Shown here in pieces: positions 42,788 through 51,044 of a stretch of DNA of 64,000 bases. Both the position numbers and the translations under genes were made by a program. Numbering within the stretch: the stretch's first letter is position 1; each line of letters opens with the position of its first letter. The stretch spans positions 62,001-126,000 of the forward strand of contig NZ_JAGQBH010000004.1 of assembly GCF_024345535.1 (NCBI RefSeq), in the 5' to 3' direction. Below the pieces are notes generated by a model that had not been told where the DNA came from, ran no database searches, and worked only from the letters and a program-made list of their open reading frames with translations. This stretch comes from Cyanobium sp. N.Huapi 1H5. GTDB taxonomy: Bacteria; Cyanobacteriota; Cyanobacteriia; PCC-6307; Cyanobiaceae.

Positions 42788-43507
42788 ATGTCCAGCTCCT
42801 TCACCCAGGCGGTCGAGGCCCTCACCGCCCAGGCCCAGAGCCTGATCGCCGCCACCACCAGCGAAGTCGACGCCCTGCGGGAGGAGCTGGAGCAGGAGCG
42901 CCGATTCCGTCGCCACCTGGAGGCCGCCGCCGCCACCCGGGCCCATGCGGTGGCGGCCCAACTGGAGGAGGCCCGGCTGGAGCGGGAACGGCTCGCGGCC
43001 GAGCTGGCCGAGGCCCGCGAGGGCCGGCGCCTGGCCGAGGCGGAGGTGGAGCGCTTCCACGAGGCCATCCGTGAGCAGCTGGCCATCGCCGAACAGGAGC
43101 AGGCGGCCCTGGAGGAGGCCGAGCGGGAGCGGGACCGGCAGCGCGAGGAGGCGTGGCAGCTTCGCCTCCAGGAGGCCGCCGAGGCCGCTGCAGCCAGGGA
43201 AGCCGAGCAACAGGAGGCCGCGGAGCGCGAGCGCCGGACCCTCCTGCAGGACCTGGAGAACGAACAGCGGACGCGCCTCAGGCTGGAACGGCGCCTCGCG
43301 GGGGTGCGCCAGGCCGTGATCGACCTGCTCGACCCCCAGGACGAAGCCCCGGAAGGGCCCGAGGCCATGGCGGAGCCCGACGACACGGGCACGGACAGCG
43401 ACGCCGCCGGTCAGCTCGAGCTCCCCGATGGGACCGCTCGCCTGTCCCTGCGCAAGATCCTGGTGCACCGGCCGGCCGGCCAGGGCTCCCTGCCGGTGCT
43501 CACCTGA
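42788..43507 (+). CDS. Long coiled-coil hypothetical protein
   Basis: The 239-residue product starts MSSSFTQAVEALTAQAQSLI. Residues about 25-190 are an almost uninterrupted Glu/Arg/Ala/Leu coiled coil (for example REELEQERRFRRHLEAAAA). The C-terminal tail has an acidic stretch and then ARLSLRKILVHRPAGQGSLP, which may be a conserved docking tail. No signal peptide or membrane segment. I do not recognise a family. ATG 42788 is chosen; upstream sequence reads as AraC-gene shadow. The gap to AraC is 94 bases, with nothing evident in it. Confidence 0.7.
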   Translation: MSSSFTQAVEALTAQAQSLIAATTSEVDALREELEQERRFRRHLEAAAATRAHAVAAQLEEARLERERLAAELAEAREGRRLAEAEVERFHEAIREQLAIAEQEQAALEEAERERDRQREEAWQLRLQEAAEAAAAREAEQQEAAERERRTLLQDLENEQRTRLRLERRLAGVRQAVIDLLDPQDEAPEGPEAMAEPDDTGTDSDAAGQLELPDGTARLSLRKILVHRPAGQGSLPVLT

Positions 43508-43571
43508 TCCACGCCCGTCCGAGACGCCCCCGGGGTCCCATGCAAGGGTGTCCCCGATCGTGAGCCAGGCC

Positions 43572-44645
43572 ATGGCGGTCCCGGGATTCGTCCTCCTGAT
43601 GGCGCTCGCCCGGGTGGTGGTGGGCGCAGCGGCCGTCTGGCTGCTGGTGCGGCTGCTGCGGGGCCGGTTGCGGCGCTTCGACCTGCACTCGGACCAGGAT
43701 CCCGGCGCCGCCCCGGGGCGCGACGGCCGGATCGGGCCGCTGTTGCTGAGCAGCCTGGCCTCGCTCGGCTACCTGGCCATGGTGGTCTGGGGCTGGCGGT
43801 CCCTGGTGCGGGGCTGGGAGGTGCTGCGGCTGGATCCGGGGCCGGATCGGCTCGTGGAGGGCGCGGCTCTGCTGGTGGCGACCGTGGTCGTGGTGCGCCT
43901 GATCAACCGCAGCCTGCTGCTGCTCCTGGAGCGGTCCCTGCAGCGCCTGGGGAGGGAGGAGCAGACCAGCACCCTGCGGGCCCTCGCCCCGATGATCCGC
44001 GCCCTGTTCTGGGGGCTCGGCACCCTGGTGTTCCTCCAGAAGCAGGGGGTGCCCCTGGGGGCCGTCTACGCGTCCCTGGCGGGGGCCGGCATCGGTATCG
44101 GCCTGGCCCTGCGGGGGCCGTTAAGCCATTTCATCAACTACCTCACCATCGTCATCGACAAGCCTTTCCAGATCGGCGATCTGATCGGCTTTGCCGACGT
44201 GCTCGGCCCGGTGGAGCGGGTGGGGATCCGCTCCTCCTCGATCCGCAGCCTCAGTGGCGAGCGGATCGTGATCGGCAACGAGGAACTCCTCCAGAAGACG
44301 ATCCGCAACTTCGGCGATCTGCCCCGCCGCCGCGTCGCCCACACCCTTCGGCTCTCGGATCGGATGCCGGCGGAGAAGGCCGCCGCCATCGCGGGCCTCG
44401 TGGAGGGGGTGGTGCGGGCCCATCCACCGGCAACCTTCGACCGCTGCCACTTCATACGCTTCGCCGACGGCGCCCTGGAGTTCCAGTTCGTGTTCTTCGT
44501 GCCCGACAGCGATGTCGTGGTCTACCTCGATCTGCAGCAGGCCATCAACCTGGACATCCTGGGCGCCTTCCAGTCGGCGGGCATCGACTTCGCCCCCCCT
44601 CCCCAGGATCCGGCTCCGCCCCGGATCAGCGCCGCTCCCGGCTGA
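43572..44645 (+). CDS. Mechanosensitive ion channel, MscS family
   Basis: Pressure-relief channel family. The 357-residue product has membrane helices near 1-25, 55-80 and 95-115. The pore helix SLAGAGIGIGLALRGPLSHFINYL is followed by the beta domain DKPFQIGDLIGFADVLGPVERVGIRSSSIRSL and ERIVIGNEELLQKTIRN. A C-terminal cytoplasmic domain with FVFFVPDSDVVVYLDLQQAINLDI ends in a Pro-rich tail. GTG 43560 is an alternative start four codons upstream. The last 20 bases overlap convergent lnt. Confidence 0.92.
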   Translation: MAVPGFVLLMALARVVVGAAAVWLLVRLLRGRLRRFDLHSDQDPGAAPGRDGRIGPLLLSSLASLGYLAMVVWGWRSLVRGWEVLRLDPGPDRLVEGAALLVATVVVVRLINRSLLLLLERSLQRLGREEQTSTLRALAPMIRALFWGLGTLVFLQKQGVPLGAVYASLAGAGIGIGLALRGPLSHFINYLTIVIDKPFQIGDLIGFADVLGPVERVGIRSSSIRSLSGERIVIGNEELLQKTIRNFGDLPRRRVAHTLRLSDRMPAEKAAAIAGLVEGVVRAHPPATFDRCHFIRFADGALEFQFVFFVPDSDVVVYLDLQQAINLDILGAFQSAGIDFAPPPQDPAPPRISAAPG

Positions 44646-46155
44646 TCCAGCGCCAGGCCCCCGCCAGCAGGGCGAGGCCGATCAGGGGCCCCTCGCCCCA
44701 GCGGTCGTAGGGGGTGAGCGTGGAGCGCTGCTGCACGGTGAACAGGCCGGTGGCCGGACGCGCCGGGGGAAGCTGCTCCCTCAGCCGCCCGTCGGCGTCC
44801 ACCAGCAAGCTCGGCCCGGTGTTGGCGGAACTCACCAGCCAGCGGCCGGTCTCGATGGCGCGCAGCTGGGCCAGGGCGGCGAACTGCCCCTGCAGCTGCA
44901 GCGGATAGGGATCCAGGTTGGCGCTGGCCAGCAGCCAGCGGGCCCCCTGGCGGGTGGCGGCGGCCAGGGCCGCCCCATCGGAGAGCTCGTAGCAGATGGC
45001 CACCCCCACATCCCCCCCCGGCCGCGCCAGCAGCCGGGAGGAAGGGCCCGGTTCCACGCCCCCCACCGCCGAGAGGCCGCTCCAGCGCCACAGGCTCGCC
45101 AGGGGCACCCATTCGCCCAGGGGCACGACCCGGTGTTTGTCCACCCAGCCGCCGGCGCGGAGCTGGTCAGGCTCGAAGCGCAGCAGGCTGCTGCGCAGCT
45201 CCACCCCCTCGCGGCGGAAGCCGCCGCTGAGCACCTCCACCGGCGCCGCCTCCGGCAGGAGCTGGCCGAGGGCCAGGGATCCTTCGGACAGCAGCACCCC
45301 CTGCACCGGTGGTTCGGCCGCGGCCGCCTGGCGCTGGGCGAAGGCCAGCCGCTGCAGCAGCCGGCGCTGCTGGTCGGCCTCGAACTTCTCCCGGGTGGGG
45401 ATGGCGGGCTGCAGCACCAGCCAGCGCTCGGTCCTGCCGCCATCGCCGCCGCCATCGCGCCGGCCATCACCATCGCCATGGCCCTCGGCCCCGGCCTGGG
45501 CCAGCAGGGCCAGGCCGGCCAGGTGGCAGGTGGCCACCAGGGCCAGCGTGACCAGCAGCCAGCGGGCACGCTGGGCGGGCAGGGCCCGCAGCGCCCGCCA
45601 GAGGCCCCAGCCGATCAGCAGTTGCAGCGCCGCCAGGAACCCGGCTCCCCCCAGGGCCGCCAGGCCGGCCAGGGCCCGGTCCCCCGGCAGGGCCGCCGCC
45701 CCCAGCCCCAGCCAGAACAGGGGACCCTTGGCCAGCAGCACCTCGGCCAGGCCCCAGACGGCCGCCGCCAGCAGCGCCGTGCTGGGCCGTGCAGGATCGA
45801 GCCGGCCCACCAGGACGGTCCAGGCCCCCACCAGCAGGGCGGCGGCCAGGCCGATGGCCAGCCACAGCGCCAGGCAGATCGGCAGGCTCAGGGGACCCGG
45901 CACGCCGATCCAGTCGAGGGGATGGAGCCAGAGCAGCCAGCGATGGCTCACCAGCACCGCCGCCAGACCCCACAGCCCGCCGCGCCGGAACCGCCGCGGT
46001 GCCGAGACGGCTCCGGCGTGACCGTCCGTCAGAGACCAGAGCAGCACCACGGCGGGCCAGAGCAGCCACGGCCAGCCCAGCGGCGGCAGGGCCACCCCCG
46101 CCAGCAGCCCTCCAGCTCCGGCGGCGATCCAACCGGCACGCCGGTCATTGCCCAT
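44626..46155 (-). CDS. lnt: Apolipoprotein N-acyltransferase
   Basis: Adds the N-terminal third acyl chain to lipoproteins in the plasma membrane. The 509-residue product has about seven membrane segments (1-220) and a nitrilase-like domain. The catalytic triad is visible: E291 (LLSEGSLALG), K340 (VDKHRVVPLGEWVP) and C388 (VGVAICYELSDG). A Gly/Asp-rich, poorly conserved linker lies near 222-242 between the two parts. The 3' end overlaps the convergent MscS gene by 20 bases. It is divergent from the phasin-like gene (68-base gap). Confidence 0.95.
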   Translation of the reverse strand: MGNDRRAGWIAAGAGGLLAGVALPPLGWPWLLWPAVVLLWSLTDGHAGAVSAPRRFRRGGLWGLAAVLVSHRWLLWLHPLDWIGVPGPLSLPICLALWLAIGLAAALLVGAWTVLVGRLDPARPSTALLAAAVWGLAEVLLAKGPLFWLGLGAAALPGDRALAGLAALGGAGFLAALQLLIGWGLWRALRALPAQRARWLLVTLALVATCHLAGLALLAQAGAEGHGDGDGRRDGGGDGGRTERWLVLQPAIPTREKFEADQQRRLLQRLAFAQRQAAAAEPPVQGVLLSEGSLALGQLLPEAAPVEVLSGGFRREGVELRSSLLRFEPDQLRAGGWVDKHRVVPLGEWVPLASLWRWSGLSAVGGVEPGPSSRLLARPGGDVGVAICYELSDGAALAAATRQGARWLLASANLDPYPLQLQGQFAALAQLRAIETGRWLVSSANTGPSLLVDADGRLREQLPPARPATGLFTVQQRSTLTPYDRWGEGPLIGLALLAGAWRWISRERR

Positions 46156-46200
46156 GGTCGCCGGGCGCAGGAGGCGCCAAGGTCAGAGAAGAGTCACGCC

Positions 46201-46216
46201 GTTTCCCCAAGGAAAC
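46201..46216 (+). promoter_or_regulatory. Hairpin covering the ribosome-binding region of the phasin-like gene
   Basis: GTTTCC-CCAA-GGAAAC, a perfect 6-bp stem ending eight bases before ATG 46224. The AAGGA that would serve as Shine-Dalgarno lies in the loop and 3' arm, so folding could limit initiation. Confidence 0.5.
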
Positions 46217-46223
46217 CTCTTTC

Positions 46224-46565
46224 ATGGACCAGGGCAATCTGCTGCAGATGCTGCTGCTGCGCGGCCTCGGCACCACCTCGCTGGTGGCCGACCGACTCAA
46301 GTACGTCAGCCAGGAATGGGTGAGCAGCGGCCGCCTCGACCCCAGCCACGCCTCCGCTCTGGTGGAGGACGTCATGCGTGCCCTGCGGGGCGAGACGCCG
46401 GAGGTGGAACAGCAGGCCGAGCGCCAGCTGGAGCGCAACCGTGACCAGCTGCTGCAGGACCTGGGCCTGGCCCGCCAGCGGGAACTCGACGAACTGCGCG
46501 GTCGCATCGACCGGCTCGAGCAGACCCTGCGCCAGCGCCAGAACGGCGGCGAAGGGAACGACTGA
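46224..46565 (+). CDS. Phasin-like small helical protein
   Basis: The 113-residue product [20 protein letters not shown] has [20 protein letters not shown] in its first half and an amphipathic coiled coil (about 60-107, [20 protein letters not shown]) in its second. Such proteins are often annotated as phasin-family in cyanobacteria, but no polyhydroxyalkanoate genes are nearby, so a granule role is unproven. An FKBP gene follows 37 bases later. A hairpin overlaps its ribosome binding region. Confidence 0.7.
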   Translation: MDQGNLLQMLLLRGLGTTSLVADRLKYVSQEWVSSGRLDPSHASALVEDVMRALRGETPEVEQQAERQLERNRDQLLQDLGLARQRELDELRGRIDRLEQTLRQRQNGGEGND

Positions 46566-46602
46566 TCGCACTGGCAGAATCCCCCCATCCGGGTCCTTCC
46601 GC

Positions 46603-47274
46603 ATGCGCGACATCCTGATCAGCTCGTTCGTCTGCGTGGCCTGCCTGATGCTGGCCTTCGTCAGCCAGCTGGTGTCGCCCTCCCAGGTGGAGGCCGCCGC
46701 ACCGGCTCCGGCCGAGGCCGGCGTCCAGCAGGCCCTGGCCCGTTCCGGCCCCGCCACCGCGCCGCAGGCGAGCCCCGCCACAGCACCGGCGGCGAAGCAG
46801 GCGGTGGCGGCCCCGCTCGAACTCGACCCCGACGTCCCCAACCCCACCCTGTTCACCATGGCCCCCGATTCCTCCAGCGCCGACCTGGCTTCCAGCGGGG
46901 CCGCGGCCCTGGGCGGGGAGCTCGTCTCCCCCACCGAGCGCACCACCCCCAGCGGCCTGCGCATCACCGACCTGGCCATGGGCGAGGGCGCGGAGGCCAG
47001 GAGCGGCCAGACCGTGGTGGTCAACTACCGCGGCACCCTCACCAACGGCAAGGAGTTCGACAGCAGCTACGGCCGCGGCCCGTTCAGCTTCCCCCTCGGC
47101 GCCGGCCGGGTGATCCGGGGCTGGGACGAAGGCGTGGCGGGCATGAAGGTGGGCGGCAAGCGCAAGCTGGTCATCCCCCCCGATCTGGCCTACGGCGAGC
47201 GTGGCGCCGGTGGCGTGATCCCCCCCAACGCCACCCTGGTGTTCGAGGTGGAACTGCTTGAGGTGAAGGGCTGA
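46603..47274 (+). CDS. FKBP-type peptidyl-prolyl cis-trans isomerase, exported
   Basis: The 223-residue product has an N-terminal hydrophobic segment (about 5-27, a signal or anchor) and an Ala/Pro-rich linker to about 110. The C-terminal FKBP domain has [59 protein letters not shown] and [15 protein letters not shown]. All FKBP signature residues are present. It probably acts in the thylakoid lumen or periplasm. sodB starts 69 bases downstream with its own promoter-like sequence. Confidence 0.93.
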   Translation: MRDILISSFVCVACLMLAFVSQLVSPSQVEAAAPAPAEAGVQQALARSGPATAPQASPATAPAAKQAVAAPLELDPDVPNPTLFTMAPDSSSADLASSGAAALGGELVSPTERTTPSGLRITDLAMGEGAEARSGQTVVVNYRGTLTNGKEFDSSYGRGPFSFPLGAGRVIRGWDEGVAGMKVGGKRKLVIPPDLAYGERGAGGVIPPNATLVFEVELLEVKG

Positions 47275-47313
47275 GCCCCTGCCCCGGGCAGCCTGGATTC
47301 GGGTGACGATCGT

Positions 47314-47319
47314 TACAAT
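47314..47319 (+). promoter_or_regulatory. Candidate -10 element for sodB
   Basis: TACAAT 25 bases before the sodB ATG, in an unusually A/T-rich patch for this window. No good -35 hexamer stands at 16-18 bases upstream. Confidence 0.3.
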
Positions 47320-47343
47320 GCCGCGTAACCCCAACCCTCTCCC

Positions 47344-47943
47344 ATGGCTCACCAGCTGCCCGAACTGCCCTACGGCCTCGACGCACTCGAGCCCCACATC
47401 TCCCGCTCAACCCTCGAGTTCCACCACGGCAAGCACCACGCCGCCTACGTCACCAACCTCAACAAGCTGGTCGAAGGGACGGACCTCGAGGGCAAGAGCC
47501 TCGAAGAGGTGATCCTGGCGGTGGCCGGCGACGCCGGCAAGGCGGGCGTGTTCAACAACGCCGCCCAGGTCTGGAACCACAGCTTCTACTGGCAGTGCAT
47601 CAAGCCCGGCGGCGGCGGCGCCCCCACCGGTGCCCTGGCCGAGAAGATCGCCGCCGACTTCGGCAGCTTCGAGGCCTTCACCGAGCAGTTCAAGACCGCC
47701 GGTGCCACCCAGTTCGGCAGCGGCTGGGCCTGGCTGGTGCTCGATGGCGGCACCCTCAAGATCACCAAGACCGCCAACGCCGATCTGCCCCTGGCCCATG
47801 GCCAGAAGGCCCTGCTCACCATGGATGTGTGGGAGCACGCCTACTACCTCGACTACCAGAACCGCCGTCCCGACTACATGACCACCTACCTCGACAAGCT
47901 GGTCAACTGGGACTTCGTGGCGGCGAACCTGGCCGCCGCCTGA
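47344..47943 (+). CDS. sodB: Superoxide dismutase, iron type
   Basis: Removes superoxide made by photosynthetic and respiratory electron transport. The 199-residue product has metal ligands H27 (LEFHHGKHHAAYV), H79 (WNHSFYWQ), D161 and H165 (DVWEHAYYLDYQN). The segment GATQFGSGWAWLVL is the iron-type form. Motifs and length are typical; no signal peptide, so it is cytosolic. A strong terminator follows. Confidence 0.96.
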   Translation: MAHQLPELPYGLDALEPHISRSTLEFHHGKHHAAYVTNLNKLVEGTDLEGKSLEEVILAVAGDAGKAGVFNNAAQVWNHSFYWQCIKPGGGGAPTGALAEKIAADFGSFEAFTEQFKTAGATQFGSGWAWLVLDGGTLKITKTANADLPLAHGQKALLTMDVWEHAYYLDYQNRRPDYMTTYLDKLVNWDFVAANLAAA

Positions 47944-47966
47944 TCAGGCTCCGGCGCCAACCACCA

Positions 47967-47996
47967 GCCCCCGGGGATCCCCGGGGGCTTTTTTTT
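47967..47996 (+). terminator. Intrinsic terminator of sodB
   Basis: A 22-base perfect palindrome at 47967-47988 (GCCCCCGGG arms around GATC) is followed by eight T at 47989-47996. The T-run reaches the first base of the convergent queA stop triplet. Confidence 0.9.
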
Positions 47997-49132
47997 CAGG
48001 CTGGCCTGGCCCCTGGCAGCACCGCCTCCGGCGCGATCCACATGGCATCGCCGTAGGAGAAGAAGCGGTACTGGCGCTCGATCGCCTCGGCGTAGAGGGC
48101 CAGCAGGCGCTCGCGGCCGATCAGGGCACTCACCAGCAGCAGCAGCGAGCTCTTCGGCAGGTGGAAGTTGGTGAGCAGGCCCTGCACCACGGCGAAGCGG
48201 TAGCCAGGCTGGATCACCAGGTTCACCGGGCCGGTGTGGGGGCGGAGCTCGCCGCCATGCAGCTGGGCCACGGCCTCCAGGCTGCGCACCGAGGTTGTGC
48301 CGATGGCGATCACCCGGCCGCCGGCCGCACGGCAGGCCGCCACCGCCTCCACCAGCTGTGGGCTCACCTCCACCCATTCGCTGTGGAGCTCCAGAGCGCT
48401 CAGGTCTTCCGTTTCGATCGGCCGGAACGTGCCCAGGCCCACGTGCAGGGTGGTGGTGGCCACCCCGACACCCCGCTCCCGGATCGCGAAGAGCAGCTCA
48501 TCGCTGAGGTGCAGGCCGGCGGTGGGGGCGGCCACGGCGCCGGGACGGGCGGCGTAGCGGGTCTGGTAGCGCTCGTTGTCGCTGGCGTCGTGTTCGTGGA
48601 TGTAGGGCGGCAGGGGGATGGCGCCGTACTGCACCAGCAGGGGCTCAAGGGCGGCCGCATCGGCGCAGTCCGGCGGGAACTGCACGATGCGGCCGCCGGT
48701 GGAGGAATCGCTGCCCACCACCGCAACCGCCAGGGGCGGCTGGCCGCCGGCCACCACCTCCAGGCGGTCACCGGGCCGCAGCTTCTTGGCGGGCCGCGCC
48801 AGACACAGCCACTGGCCCGACACGCCCGGCCAGGGCTCGAGCACCAGCAACTCCACCGCACCGCCGCCGGGCCGCCTTGCCTCCAGCCGGGCCCGCAGCA
48901 CCCGGGTGTCGTTCACCACCAGCAGGTCGCCGGGCCTGAGTTCGTGCTGCAGATCCCAGGCGCTGAGGTGGCGGGCCTGGGGGGCAGGCCCGGACCCTGC
49001 CGGGTCCACCACCAGCAGCCGGGCGGCGTGACGGGGCTCCACCGGCCGCTGGGCGATCCGCTCCTGCGGCAGGACGAAGTCGTAGCTGGACAGGCGCAGG
49101 TCGGCGGGATCCGGCACGGCGGGGGTGACCAC
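47996..49132 (-). CDS. queA: S-adenosylmethionine:tRNA ribosyltransferase-isomerase
   Basis: Converts preQ1 to epoxyqueuosine in the tRNA wobble position. The 378-residue product has [78 protein letters not shown] and [21 protein letters not shown] 49132 is chosen; TTG 49138 is in frame two codons earlier. It lies 16 bases after the PDH E2 gene on the same strand. Confidence 0.95.
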   Translation of the reverse strand: MVTPAVPDPADLRLSSYDFVLPQERIAQRPVEPRHAARLLVVDPAGSGPAPQARHLSAWDLQHELRPGDLLVVNDTRVLRARLEARRPGGGAVELLVLEPWPGVSGQWLCLARPAKKLRPGDRLEVVAGGQPPLAVAVVGSDSSTGGRIVQFPPDCADAAALEPLLVQYGAIPLPPYIHEHDASDNERYQTRYAARPGAVAAPTAGLHLSDELLFAIRERGVGVATTTLHVGLGTFRPIETEDLSALELHSEWVEVSPQLVEAVAACRAAGGRVIAIGTTSVRSLEAVAQLHGGELRPHTGPVNLVIQPGYRFAVVQGLLTNFHLPKSSLLLLVSALIGRERLLALYAEAIERQYRFFSYGDAMWIAPEAVLPGARPA

Positions 49133-49148
49133 GCGCAAAGGAGACGCC

Positions 49149-50507
49149 TCAGAGGGCCAGGCTTTCGGGCCGGTTCTCGATCAGGTCGGCGAGATCCTTG
49201 AGGAAGGCGGCGGCGTGGGTGCCGTAGATGACGCGGTGATCGGCGGTGAGGTTCACCTGCATCTGGCGCCGCACGGCGATCGAACCGTCCTTGAGGGCGG
49301 CGACGACGGGCCTGGAGGCGGCCACCGCCAGGATCGCACCGGTACCCGGGGGCAGGATCGCGTCGAAGCGGTCGACGCCGAACATGCCCAGGTTGGAGAG
49401 GGTGAAAGTGCCGGTGGTGTACTCCTCCGGCTTGAGCTGCTTGGAGCGGGAGCGGGCCACCAGATCGGCCCAGTTGCGGGAGAGCGAATAGAGGTCGGTG
49501 CGGTCGGCGGCAGCCAGCACCGGGGTGATCAGGCCGCCGTCATCCATGGCGACGGCCACGGCCACGTTGACGGAGGCCGGGTAGGCCATGCCCGCGTCGC
49601 TGGCGGAGGCATTCACCTGGGGATGGCGGGCCAGGGTGACGCCCACGGCCTTGGCCAGCAGGGCCGTCATCGTGACGCCCTTGGCCTTCACCTGCTTGTA
49701 GAAGGCGTCGAGCCGGTCGGTGGTGATCGTGTAGCCGACGTGGAAGCAGGGGACCGCCAGGCTGGCGTTCATGTTGCGGACGACCGCCTGCTGCAGGGTG
49801 TTGAAGGCCACGGTCTCGCCGGCGCGGCCAAAGGCCTGGCCGGCGGGGGCGGAGGGAGCGGCAGGGGCGGCCGCCGCACCATTGGCCGCCGGGGCCATGG
49901 CCGGGGCGGTGCCTTCGGCCACCCGCGGCACGCTGACGGGCTGGCCGGTGGCCTGCTCCACGTCCTCGGCCTGGATCCGGCCGTTGGGGCCGCTGCCCCG
50001 CACGGAGGCCAGGGCGACACCGAGCTGGGCCGCCAGCTTGCGGGCCCGGGGGGTGGCCACCACCCGGCCGTCACTGGCGGCGGCGGGAACCGCCACAGGC
50101 GCCGGGGCGGCCACGGGGGCCGGAGCCGGCGGGGGCGAGGCCGGGGCTGGAATGGGGGGTGCTGCGGCTGGAGCGGGTGCGGCCGCCGCAGGGGCCACCG
50201 GAGCGGGGGCCGCCGCGGCCGGGGCCGGGGCCGGGGCCGCCGCCTTGGCCGCCGCGATCTCCGCTTCGGTCTCCACGATCAGGCCGATCGTTTCACCCAC
50301 CGGGGCGGTGCTGCCCGCCTCCATCAGCACGGCCGCCAGGAAGCCCTCCTGGAAGGCCTCCACATCCATGTCCGCCTTGTCGGACTCGACCACGAGCACC
50401 GACTCGCCCCGCTCGACCCGCTCACCGGGTTTCTTGAGCCACTCCACGATCTTGCCCTCCGTCATGGTGGAGCTGAGGGCCGGCATGAAGATTTCGTGGG
50501 TGGCCAA
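49149..50507 (-). CDS. pdhC: Pyruvate dehydrogenase E2 (dihydrolipoamide acetyltransferase)
   Basis: Transfers the acetyl group from lipoate to CoA. The 452-residue product has a lipoyl domain with K44 ([12 protein letters not shown]), a long Ala/Pro linker (about 88-148), and a peripheral-subunit binding domain ([29 protein letters not shown]). After a second flexible linker comes the catalytic domain ending with [11 protein letters not shown], where H424 is catalytic. ATG 50507 ([18 protein letters not shown]) is the usual start. A symbol such as odhB is also used for cyanobacterial copies. Confidence 0.95.
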   Translation of the reverse strand: MATHEIFMPALSSTMTEGKIVEWLKKPGERVERGESVLVVESDKADMDVEAFQEGFLAAVLMEAGSTAPVGETIGLIVETEAEIAAAKAAAPAPAPAAAAPAPVAPAAAAPAPAAAPPIPAPASPPPAPAPVAAPAPVAVPAAASDGRVVATPRARKLAAQLGVALASVRGSGPNGRIQAEDVEQATGQPVSVPRVAEGTAPAMAPAANGAAAAPAAPSAPAGQAFGRAGETVAFNTLQQAVVRNMNASLAVPCFHVGYTITTDRLDAFYKQVKAKGVTMTALLAKAVGVTLARHPQVNASASDAGMAYPASVNVAVAVAMDDGGLITPVLAAADRTDLYSLSRNWADLVARSRSKQLKPEEYTTGTFTLSNLGMFGVDRFDAILPPGTGAILAVAASRPVVAALKDGSIAVRRQMQVNLTADHRVIYGTHAAAFLKDLADLIENRPESLAL

Positions 50508-50553
50508 CGGGGGACTGCCTCTGTGATGGGGGGGATTTTAGGTGGCGGAAGGA

Positions 50554-50997
50554 TCAGCCCCCCTCGATCGCCTCGATCACCCCATCCCTCACCAGCACCG
50601 CCACCTGCAGCTTCTGCACCAGGTTGTCGCCCACCTGGACGTCGCAGAAGCTCTCGATCTGACCCTGCTCCACCACCTGCTCCATCTCCAGCTCCCGCAC
50701 CTGGCGCTGCTGGTCGAGCACCTGGCGCTTCTGCTCCTCGAACTCGGCGCGCTTGGCCGCCACCTGCTGCTGCACCGAACCCACCTGTTCCTGCACCCGG
50801 GGATCGAGGGGATTGGCGCTCTGACGACGGATCTCATCGACCAGCCGCTGCCCCTCCTGCTCCAGCTGGGCCAGCTGCTGGTCGAAATTGGTGAGCGCAT
50901 TGCTGAGCTCCCGCTCGGCATCCTCCTTCCAGCGCGGCGTCACCACGGCACGCACCGTGATCGATCGCTTGATGTTGAGGCTGTTGCCGTCGGCCAT
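50554..50997 (-). CDS. YlqD family protein
   Basis: The 147-residue product has a short beta start (NIKRSITVRAVVTPRWKED), a central coiled coil (about 28-108) and a C-terminal beta part with CDVQVGDNLVQKLQVAVLVR and DGVIEAIEGG. This is the YlqD pattern, a family without assigned function. It is cytosolic and lies between the acyl-ACP synthetase and PDH E2 genes on the same strand, with gaps of 47 and 46 bases. Confidence 0.88.
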   Translation of the reverse strand: MADGNSLNIKRSITVRAVVTPRWKEDAERELSNALTNFDQQLAQLEQEGQRLVDEIRRQSANPLDPRVQEQVGSVQQQVAAKRAEFEEQKRQVLDQQRQVRELEMEQVVEQGQIESFCDVQVGDNLVQKLQVAVLVRDGVIEAIEGG

Positions 50998-51044
50998 GGG
51001 ACTTCAGGTGCAGGGCTCAGGCTGTCAGGCGACGGGGGATCCGG

